A model generated the notes under the pieces. It made no database searches. It was not told where the DNA came from and saw only the letters and a list, made by a program, of their open reading frames with translations. A stretch of DNA of 10,207 nt. Origin: CAZJYT01 sp964550325. Lineage in GTDB: Bacteria > Patescibacteriota > Minisyncoccia > Minisyncoccales > CAZJYT01. The position numbers and the translations under genes are program-made. Numbering within the stretch: position 1 is the first letter of the stretch; the number at the start of each line of letters is the position of its first letter. The stretch covers positions 1 through 10,207 of the forward strand of contig CAZJYT010000035.1 of the NCBI GenBank assembly GCA_964550325.1, given 5' to 3'. Of the stretch, positions 4,968 through 10,207 are shown one piece after another.

Positions 4968-5234
4968 TCAAACTTCGTTAACAAGACTTTCCAATTTCTT
5001 AAAAACCTCTTCTTTAGTTTTTTGAAAAATTTCTTTTAATTCTTTTTCTGCTTCTTCATTAATTTCTAATAATTCTCCATTTCTTAAAAAATATTTACTT
5101 TCAAGTTTTTTAAAAACTTTTTTGTAAAATTCATAGTAATTTTGATTCAAATTTTCAAAAGTTTCAAAGCAGTTAAGAAATTCAAGAATTGTTTTAAGAA
5201 CTGCTGTTAGATGGATTAACTCGCAAACCTCCAT
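4968..5234 (-). CDS. Small helical protein of unknown function (88 aa)
   Basis: Not recognised. The sequence is almost wholly alpha-helical by composition: a hydrophobic first half (LTAVLKTILEFLNCFETF) and an acidic/basic second half (NEEAEKELKEIFQKTKEEVF) that could form a coiled coil. The start is well supported by AAAAGGAGGTAAAG directly before the ATG. That ribosome binding site lies inside the 3' end of the preceding gene, giving a 41-bp overlap in another frame and suggesting translational coupling. It is the last gene before the gene-free origin region. Confidence 0.65.
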   Translation of the reverse strand: MEVCELIHLTAVLKTILEFLNCFETFENLNQNYYEFYKKVFKKLESKYFLRNGELLEINEEAEKELKEIFQKTKEEVFKKLESLVNEV

Positions 5235-5472
5235 CTTTACCTCCTTTTCTTTTAACTATCACTTTTATTTTAGAATCAGGAAAGGTTTTTCTTATTAACA
5301 AAACTTGAGGTAAGTGTTCTTTTTTGATTTTTACTAATTCATAGGCTTCGCTTACAACAAAAACAGGTTCATTTGCTTTAAAAATATGTTTATATTTATC
5401 AGGAATTAGCCAGAATGAACCAACTGGGCATTCAAGTTTTACTGCTACTTCTGGAAATTCCTTTTTATTCAT
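5194..5472 (-). CDS. Small protein of unknown function (92 aa)
   Basis: Not recognised. The centre looks like a small beta-rich domain (AVKLECPVGSFWLIPDKY, NEPVFVVSEAYELVKIKK, QVLLIRKTF), followed by a Lys/Gly-rich and then Ser/Asn-rich tail that overlaps the next gene. It begins 6 bp after the stop of the DUF4338-like gene, consistent with one operon, but no good ribosome binding site precedes its ATG. The tail from about residue 80 may be functionally unimportant because its sequence is constrained by the ribosome binding site and start of the next gene. Confidence 0.6.
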   Translation of the reverse strand: MNKKEFPEVAVKLECPVGSFWLIPDKYKHIFKANEPVFVVSEAYELVKIKKEHLPQVLLIRKTFPDSKIKVIVKRKGGKDGGLRVNPSNSSS

Positions 5473-5478
5473 AAGCTT

Positions 5479-6237
5479 TTAAGTATTGTATTTATAAGCA
5501 AAAATATGTTTTGGAGTTTTTCTTATCCATTTTCTATCAAACCATCTTTTTCCTCTTCTAAGAGTTCCATATCCTTTTGTCATTCCTAAATATATCCAAT
5601 TATCAGCTTTATAAACTGTTCCAGTTAAAGGAGGTTCTACAAAAGTTATTAAACCTATTAAATCATCTTTGTATTTTTCTTTATAATCTTTTTTAATTAC
5701 TTCACGGAAAATTTTTAGAACTTTAGTTCCTAAATTTTTTTCGTGATAGATTAATCTAAAAATTTCATTGTTTAAAATCTGTTTTAATTTTTGATTTCTA
5801 TTATTTTTATTTATTCCAAAAAATTCATCAATTGCTTTAACTGAATAAGGAGGAGAGCAAGCTCCAATTATTCCAACAATTTTATTTTTATAAACAATTA
5901 TGTAATTTAAAGATCTTCCAACAATACCTTTTGATTGAGGATAATGAGTTAAATAAAGTGTAGCAAAAATTTTATTACCTTTAGGAACTTTAATTAAAAT
6001 TGGGTAATTGGAGTTATGATTAAATAAATAAAGTTGGCTTAAAGAAAGATTTAATTCTTTAGGATTAAGAGCAAGCATTCCACTATGTCCATTACTGGTT
6101 TTATCAGCAATTTCTTCAGGGTCTACTTTAAAATGTTCAAAAAAACATTTCTTACAATAGTATTTTCCCCAATAACCGTATTTTCCTTGTTCTCCACAAA
6201 TACAACAAATTCCAGTTCTTTTAGCTATTGCAACCAT
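5479..6237 (-). CDS. Zinc-finger DUF4338/Mom-like (GNAT-fold-like) protein, possible DNA-modification role
   Basis: The N-terminus has a zinc-ribbon-like pattern, Cys11-x2-Cys14 and Cys28-x2-Cys31. The body shows features I associate with DUF4338 (the family of Druantia DruA) and with phage Mom-type proteins: GRSLNYIIV at 108-116, VGIIGACSPP at 121-130, DEFFGI, NNEIFRLI at 156-163, LGTKVLK at 169-175, LITFVEPPLTGTVYKADNWI at 196-215 and YLGMTKGYG at 216-224, ending KTPKHIFAYKY. Mom converts adenine to a carbamoylmethyl derivative in phage Mu DNA. DUF4338 proteins have no settled biochemical role. The gene starts 5 bp after the intein-containing methyltransferase and follows two methyltransferases, which suggests modification or protection of the element's own DNA; that is inference. 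The ribosome binding site is weak (AAAAGAA). Confidence 0.6.
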   Translation of the reverse strand: MVAIAKRTGICCICGEQGKYGYWGKYYCKKCFFEHFKVDPEEIADKTSNGHSGMLALNPKELNLSLSQLYLFNHNSNYPILIKVPKGNKIFATLYLTHYPQSKGIVGRSLNYIIVYKNKIVGIIGACSPPYSVKAIDEFFGINKNNRNQKLKQILNNEIFRLIYHEKNLGTKVLKIFREVIKKDYKEKYKDDLIGLITFVEPPLTGTVYKADNWIYLGMTKGYGTLRRGKRWFDRKWIRKTPKHIFAYKYNT

Positions 6238-6242
6238 TTCTT

Positions 6243-8222
6243 TTAAAATAATTTCAACTGTCTTATTTCTTTTAAAATCCTCTGTTTAGCTATCTCGCAA
6301 AAAGTTTTATCAATTTCTATTCCAATCCACTTTCTTCCTAATTTTTCACAAGCTATAGCTGTTGTACCACTACCTAAAAACAAATCTAAAACTATTTCAT
6401 TTTCATTTGATAAATAACTAATAAGCCATTTACAAAAAGCAACTGGTTTTTGGGTTGGGTGTGTTCTTTTTCCTTCTTTAGAATTATCTTGAGGGATAGA
6501 ATACATAAAATAATCAGGATGTTGCCCTAATTGATAATTAAAATATCCAACTTTTACTTCTTTTTTAGTAAACCATAAACACATTTCTATAGCCTTCATA
6601 AAATCTACTCGCCTGGCTCTTGGACAATTATGAACTATTCCTGAAGGTGTTAAAAAGTTGTGTTCTTTTTCTAACGATAGATCAAATACTTTTCCTGAAT
6701 ACTCATTTGTTAATATTTTTCTAATAGGAATATAAACAAAATTTTCATCTACAAACCCTTTATGTGTTTGTCTTTTTTTTCTATATTTTTTATTTAAAAA
6801 ATCTTCTACTTGTTCTTTACCTCTTATATCTATTCTAAAAATTGGATGTTTATGTTTTATAATTGCATTTTTTTGAGATTTTTCATCAAAGTTATATACA
6901 CGAATAGAAGGAATATAACCTAAAGCAAGTAAAATAATAAAAATTTGCCCTGCTAAATGAGGGCTTGTGGTAGAAAAACTTATATATTTTTCTTTTTTAG
7001 AATTAACTATACAACCATCTCCTTCCCAAAAACCGTATATTAAACTTTGTAAAATTTCCTTTTTACATTGTAAAATATTTTCTGAAATTTTTTTCTTCCA
7101 AGCAAGTTTTCCTCCATTTTTTAAAAAAGCCCACAATCTGTTATTTTCTGCTTGAACACTTAATTTCCATTTTTCTTTTTTAATTTTTACTTTGCATTTA
7201 AAATATTTTTCTACAATATTTTTAATTTTATTAGCAAGATCAATTTCTTTTAAAGATAAATACCAAGCTACATGATTTCCATGTGCATTGCATCCTTCAG
7301 CTAAATAAATTCCTAATAACCAACCTAAATCTTTATTTAATTTTAATTTTTCTTCTATTGGCTTAACATTATAACCTCTTTTAAAATATGATATAATAAT
7401 TTCAGATTTATTACCAAATTTTATTCTTGGGAATATAACAAAATCATTTATTTGAACTTCTTTTGCTGTTACCCAATTTTTATATTGTTTAATTTTTTCA
7501 AAAATTTTTTTACGATATTCTTTGCCTTTAAAATATATATCTTTTTTTTGTTTCCAAGTTTTTTTCGGCATTTGTTTTTTTATTATTAAAAAAGGATGCT
7601 CTTCCGTAACCCATACAGCTAATTTAGAATCTATCCCATAAGGAACAATTTTATAAACTGTTCTTTTATAATTTCTGACAATTTTTTTACAAAATTCAAA
7701 TTTACCCTCTTTAGTTAAAACTTTTTTTGCTTCAGTAATTTTTAAAATTCCATTAATATCAAACACTAAACTATCAGGTAATAAACAAGGATTCAATTTA
7801 ATCCAAAAAACTGGACTTCTTCCTTTCATTCCATTTTCTTCCATATAATCCCAAGCATAGCTGATTTTTGCTTTATCAAAAAAGAAAAGAAAATGATGAT
7901 AATCTTTAAGAACTCTTATTCCTTCTTTCCACCAAGTTTTACACCAGTTAATATATTCTTCTTTTGATTGCCATTGAGAATCCCAAGGACCAAAATCTAA
8001 ATCTATATCTTTTCCTTTATATTTATAATTTTGACTTCTTGCAATTTTAATTTCTTGACTAATCATATAAGGAGGATCTGTTAAAATCAAATCTATACTT
8101 TCATCTGGAATTAAAGGTAAAATTTCTAAACAATCCCCACAAAGTAATATTCCATTTTCAGTATGAAAGTAATAATATTTTGTGTTTATTAATTTTTCTT
8201 TTAATTCATTCCAATTCATCAT
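6243..8222 (-). CDS. Beta-class DNA (adenine-N6) methyltransferase interrupted by a complete LAGLIDADG intein
   Basis: The 659-residue precursor is a methyltransferase of about 272 residues with an intein at residues 146-532. The N-extein carries the catalytic motif TDPPY (48-52). The C-extein carries HPTQKPVAFCKWLI (588-601), the SAM-binding loop VLDLFLGSGTT (611-621) and GIEID (634-638). The order of catalytic motif before SAM loop is that of beta-class N6-adenine/N4-cytosine methyltransferases (N6_N4_Mtase); DPPY favours adenine-N6. Splicing would join WIKLNP to CPRARRVDF, a contiguous conserved region. The start MMNWNELKEK overlaps the previous methyltransferase gene by 17 bp, so coupling is likely; no strong ribosome binding site is present. 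No restriction endonuclease is visible nearby, which suggests an orphan phage-type methyltransferase. Confidence 0.92.
   Translation of the reverse strand: MMNWNELKEKLINTKYYYFHTENGILLCGDCLEILPLIPDESIDLILTDPPYMISQEIKIARSQNYKYKGKDIDLDFGPWDSQWQSKEEYINWCKTWWKEGIRVLKDYHHFLFFFDKAKISYAWDYMEENGMKGRSPVFWIKLNPCLLPDSLVFDINGILKITEAKKVLTKEGKFEFCKKIVRNYKRTVYKIVPYGIDSKLAVWVTEEHPFLIIKKQMPKKTWKQKKDIYFKGKEYRKKIFEKIKQYKNWVTAKEVQINDFVIFPRIKFGNKSEIIISYFKRGYNVKPIEEKLKLNKDLGWLLGIYLAEGCNAHGNHVAWYLSLKEIDLANKIKNIVEKYFKCKVKIKKEKWKLSVQAENNRLWAFLKNGGKLAWKKKISENILQCKKEILQSLIYGFWEGDGCIVNSKKEKYISFSTTSPHLAGQIFIILLALGYIPSIRVYNFDEKSQKNAIIKHKHPIFRIDIRGKEQVEDFLNKKYRKKRQTHKGFVDENFVYIPIRKILTNEYSGKVFDLSLEKEHNFLTPSGIVHNCPRARRVDFMKAIEMCLWFTKKEVKVGYFNYQLGQHPDYFMYSIPQDNSKEGKRTHPTQKPVAFCKWLISYLSNENEIVLDLFLGSGTTAIACEKLGRKWIGIEIDKTFCEIAKQRILKEIRQLKLF
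6627..7787 (-). mobile_element. Intein with LAGLIDADG homing endonuclease domain (387 aa)
   Basis: The element encodes residues Cys146 to Asn532 of the methyltransferase precursor. Block A starts CLLPDSLVF. Block B is TEEHPFLI (206-213), with the Thr and His expected for N-S acyl-shift assistance. LAGLIDADG motifs are LGWLLGIYLAEG (299-310) and LIYGFWEGDG (394-403), each ending with an acidic residue, so the endonuclease may be active. Block F is VFDLSLEKEHNFL (512-524) and block G is SGIVHN, followed by Cys533 as the +1 nucleophile. All residues for class 1 splicing are present: Cys1, the block B His, His-Asn at the end and Cys+1. It is in frame at both joints. The codon and base composition match the host gene, so it does not look like a very recent arrival. 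Confidence 0.95.
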
Positions 8223-8964
8223 AAAAATTACTAAAAAGAAAGATATTTTTAAATCTTTCCTTTTTATCAGGAAAATTTTTCAAATATTCAGGAATAGATT
8301 TTACTAATTTTCCTTCACTAATAAGTTTTTTTGCTATTTCTATTCTTTCTTTATTTTTTTCTATTCCTATATACTTTCTATTGAATAGTTTACAAACCAA
8401 ACCCAAACTACCAAATCCCATAAAAGGATCTAAAACTATATTCTTTTCTTTAGTAAACATTAACAATAACTGAGATAATGCAAAAGTAGGCTTAAAATCT
8501 CCTGCATTAACTTTAGATTGAATAACAGGAAGTTCTTCTGCTAATAAACAATCTGTTCTTCTATAAATCACCTTTGGTTCTCCTTTGGCAAATATAAAAA
8601 TAGGGGTATAAGTTCTATCTCCTAAAATGCATTTAGAATAAGTAGAATGAAATAAACATACTATCATCCATTTGTATTTAAAAAGTTTTAATCTTGCAAT
8701 TTCAGGAATTTTCTTTATTGTCCACCAAAAAATAAACCAAGAATTAGGTTTTAAAACTCTATAATATTCTTTTTCTAATTCATAAAAAATATTGGAATTA
8801 TCATACTCATTATAATTAATACCATAGGGAGGGTCTGTTATTATAATATCTACGCTTCTATCAGGAAATTTAGATAAAACTTTTATAGCATTACTTTGAT
8901 ATAAAATTATATCATCAAGTTCAAAATATCTATTTTCTTCAGGAAATTTATTTTTCCAACTCAC
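8206..8964 (-). CDS. Beta-class DNA (adenine-N6) methyltransferase
   Basis: The catalytic motif TDPPYG and, near the C-terminus, the SAM-binding loop VLDPFMGFGSLG and YIGIE identify an N6_N4_Mtase-family enzyme with the beta-class motif order; DPPY favours adenine-N6 methylation. Between them lies a variable target-recognition stretch. The frame stays open to 9018, where a TTG could serve as start, but that would overlap the preceding gene by 71 bp and add a hydrophobic, Lys-rich segment unlike the family. A GTG at 8962-8964 gives a usual length (about 252 residues) and a 17-bp overlap, the same as at the other end of this gene. A GTG at 8980-8982 is a third option. None has a clear ribosome binding site, so coupling to the upstream gene is likely. 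It differs clearly in sequence from the neighbouring intein-bearing methyltransferase and so probably has another target. Confidence 0.85.
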   Translation of the reverse strand: MSWKNKFPEENRYFELDDIILYQSNAIKVLSKFPDRSVDIIITDPPYGINYNEYDNSNIFYELEKEYYRVLKPNSWFIFWWTIKKIPEIARLKLFKYKWMIVCLFHSTYSKCILGDRTYTPIFIFAKGEPKVIYRRTDCLLAEELPVIQSKVNAGDFKPTFALSQLLLMFTKEKNIVLDPFMGFGSLGLVCKLFNRKYIGIEKNKERIEIAKKLISEGKLVKSIPEYLKNFPDKKERFKNIFLFSNFYDELE

Positions 8965-9178
8965 TTTTTTTATAAAATTCACAATCTTTACAATCTTTTT
9001 CAGAATGAATATATCCAAACACTAAAGCCCAACATCCCATTAATCCTTCCAAAGCGTTTGGATAAAAACACCAATCTGGTTGCTTAAATCTTTTTATAAA
9101 TTCTCCAATAGTAATTTTTTCTTTTTCAATAAATCTTTTTTGTTCTTTTTTACTCAATTCATGCCAATATTTTTTCAT
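8948..9178 (-). CDS. Small four-cysteine protein of unknown function (76 aa)
   Basis: Not assigned. The N-terminal half is basic and helical (HELSKKEQKRFIEKEK). The C-terminal half has QPDWCFYPNALEGLMGCWAL and KDCKDCEFYK, so Cys37, Cys49, Cys63 and Cys66 could bind zinc or an iron-sulphur cluster. The ATG has only a weak A-rich leader, 21 bp after the preceding gene. Its 3' end overlaps the start of the methyltransferase gene, consistent with co-translation. Confidence 0.65.
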   Translation of the reverse strand: MKKYWHELSKKEQKRFIEKEKITIGEFIKRFKQPDWCFYPNALEGLMGCWALVFGYIHSEKDCKDCEFYKKSELEK

Positions 9179-9199
9179 TTTAATTTTTAAATCTATTTT

Positions 9200-9625
9200 T
9201 TAATGTGTTTGTATTTTTTCTGAAAGTTCTAAATTATTAATAAAAGATTGAATCATTGAAGTGATTGCTCCAATAGATTTCATATAATTAACAGTTTCTT
9301 CAAATATGGTTTTAAGTAATTTTAAAAATGTCTTTTCTTCTTTTGCTAATTCTAATAAATTTTTTTCTATATTTTCTACAATTTGTGAGGATTTTTCTTC
9401 ATCAAAACTTAAAATCAGAAATACATCAATAATACTGGGAAAAGAATTTATAATTAATTTTGTTAAAAGATGTCCTAAACATGCAGTTATTCTTAATTTT
9501 TCTTCAGAACTTAAAGAATCAAATTTTGATGGATTTTTGATAAGATCTTCTATTTTTTCTGAAGATATTCCAACTGCTTCATAAAGATTTTTAGCATTAT
9601 GATTAAAAGGTAAAGTTTTAATCAT
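9200..9625 (-). CDS. All-helical protein of unknown function (141 aa)
   Basis: Not recognised. The sequence predicts a bundle of amphipathic helices (LSSEEKLRITACLGHLLTKL, IVENIEKNLLELAKEEKTFL, FEETVNYMKSIGAITSMIQS) with no signal peptide or catalytic motif. The start is secure: AAAAGGAGGAAAAA stands right before the ATG. It follows the membrane-protein gene by 12 bp in the same direction. I looked for a resemblance to the Nop domain of Tas proteins and did not find one. Confidence 0.7.
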   Translation of the reverse strand: MIKTLPFNHNAKNLYEAVGISSEKIEDLIKNPSKFDSLSSEEKLRITACLGHLLTKLIINSFPSIIDVFLILSFDEEKSSQIVENIEKNLLELAKEEKTFLKLLKTIFEETVNYMKSIGAITSMIQSFINNLELSEKIQTH

Positions 9626-9637
9626 TTTTTCCTCCTT

Positions 9638-9889
9638 TTAAATTTTATTTTTAACTTTCTGATCATTTTTCTTTTGCCAGATAACAAAATTATTTAATTT
9701 GTCAAATAATTTTATAAAAATTTGATTAACAATACAAAAAAATATAACTGCCCAAGAAAGAAAACCGATCATAATATCAGCTATTAAATCTGCAAGTGTG
9801 ATTTTTCCTTCTTCTATATTTGTTATAAGTGCTAAACAGAACATTATAATTGCTCCTATAATGTAAATTATTATTATCCACTCATGCAT
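9638..9889 (-). CDS. Small two-helix membrane protein (83 aa)
   Basis: Residues 4-23 (WIIIIYIIGAIIMFCLALIT) and about 38-59 (ADIMIGFLSWAVIFFCIVNQ) are two hydrophobic segments long enough to span a membrane, joined by a short acidic loop (NIEEGKITL), with a basic C-terminal tail (KKNDQKVKNK) expected in the cytoplasm. The size and topology would suit a phage holin-like or accessory membrane protein, but no family is recognised and no lysis gene is visible. A strong purine-rich ribosome binding site (AAAGGAGGGGAGGGAAGGAA) precedes the ATG; a second ATG lies 4 bp further in, out of frame. Confidence 0.7.
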   Translation of the reverse strand: MHEWIIIIYIIGAIIMFCLALITNIEEGKITLADLIADIMIGFLSWAVIFFCIVNQIFIKLFDKLNNFVIWQKKNDQKVKNKI

Positions 9890-9915
9890 TTCCTTCCCTC
9901 CCCTCCTTTAAAATT

Positions 9916-10207
9916 TTAGTTTTCTTCTTTAGTCCATTTTCTTTTTATATCATCCCAAATTTTATTATATTTTTTGTACATAACATAAGCAAAAGTTAAT
10001 TGTTCCATAGAAAAAAAGATTCGGTTAGGATAAATTTCTTTAAATCCTCCATGAATGCGATTTATTTCATATTTATAAGGAGACTTATACCATTTGCAAA
10101 ATTCTTCAACTATCCATTCAGTCAAGTCTTGTAATTGATCCTGTCTTGGCAACCAAATATATTTTTTTAACTCATCTTTAAGATCTGAAATAAAAAATTC
10201 ATTATTA
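9916..10207 (-). CDS. Unknown protein, C-terminal part only (5' end beyond right edge)
   Basis: The frame is open to the window edge and encodes at least 96 residues, so the gene is partial at its 5' end. A TTG at 10150-10152 could be read as a start, but the preceding residues (FISDLKDELKKYIW) continue naturally into WLPRQDQLQDLTEWI, and there is no ribosome binding site before the TTG. The segment is soluble, rich in Trp, Tyr and Lys, and has no motif I can name. The WLPRQDQLQ phrase recalls small phage proteins of unknown role (a recollection, not a search). It is followed after 26 bp by the membrane-protein gene. Confidence 0.6.
   Translation of the reverse strand, partial: NNEFFISDLKDELKKYIWLPRQDQLQDLTEWIVEEFCKWYKSPYKYEINRIHGGFKEIYPNRIFFSMEQLTFAYVMYKKYNKIWDDIKRKWTKEEN

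Noticed and set aside
6967..7155. Plus-strand frame opposite the intein
   Set aside because: It is antisense to the conserved LAGLIDADG part of the intein, with no start signals.
7787..8222. Splitting the methyltransferase into two broken genes (pseudogene)
   Set aside because: The frame is continuous and the insert has all intein splicing motifs, so the gene is intact.
9306..9584. Plus-strand frame of 92 codons
   Set aside because: It is antisense to the helical 141-residue gene, which has a strong ribosome binding site.
9678..9705. A TTGACA-like box on the minus strand inside the membrane-protein gene
   Set aside because: The matching -10 position reads TATCTG at 16 bp spacing, a poor match, and it is internal to a coding region.

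Overview
The window is a very AT-rich stretch (non-coding parts and third codon positions are almost all A/T) in which every supported gene reads leftward on the minus strand. Good AAGGAGG-type ribosome binding sites, two near-consensus sigma70-type promoters (TTGACA, 16 bp, TATAAT) and Lys/Glu/Ile-rich proteins point to a low-GC bacterium, possibly a thermophile. Iteron-like repeats beside a helicase-like ATPase, orphan DNA methyltransferases, many small unknown proteins and a free-standing intein point to a phage, prophage or plasmid rather than core chromosome. The host cannot be named from the sequence.

Layout in the direction of transcription, from right to left. (1) 10207-8948 holds small unknown genes: a partial gene at the edge, a two-helix membrane protein, a helical protein and a four-cysteine protein. 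(2) 8964-4968 is a DNA-modification cluster: a beta-class adenine methyltransferase, a second such methyltransferase interrupted by a complete 387-residue LAGLIDADG intein, a zinc-finger DUF4338/Mom-like protein, and two small unknowns. (3) 4967-4366 has no gene. It holds an AT-rich tract, a long inverted repeat, two ~100 bp direct repeats and at least 16 copies of a 7-8 bp element (TACGAAA / GGTGAAA) spaced 11-12 bp apart, which looks like a replication origin or partition site. (4) A sharp promoter at 4354-4381 starts an operon of a tandem helix-turn-helix protein, a RecA-fold ATPase with an SSB-like C-terminal tail, and two small unknowns.

(5) The left 1.8 kb is the most unusual part. Two non-coding arrays (about 1172-1797 and 257-489) are built from two alternating short degenerate elements, A = AGYTCRCT and B = GTTACTT on the plus strand. 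The total period is 34-36 bp. The interval after each B is almost invariably 9 bp, the interval after each A is 10-13 bp, and the intervals differ in sequence from unit to unit. This dual-repeat, dual-spacer layout resembles the TIGR (tandem interspaced guide RNA) arrays of TIGR-Tas systems, whose processed RNAs are 36 nt. No Nop-domain Tas protein is visible in the window. The arrays flank a stand-alone DnaB N-terminal-domain gene. The left array has its own promoter, nearly identical to that of the replication operon, and lies immediately upstream of the start of a TnpB-family gene that runs off the left edge.

Taken together this looks like a replication and modification region of a mobile element carrying a possible RNA-guided module. 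The array architecture is seen directly; its function as guide RNA is inference.
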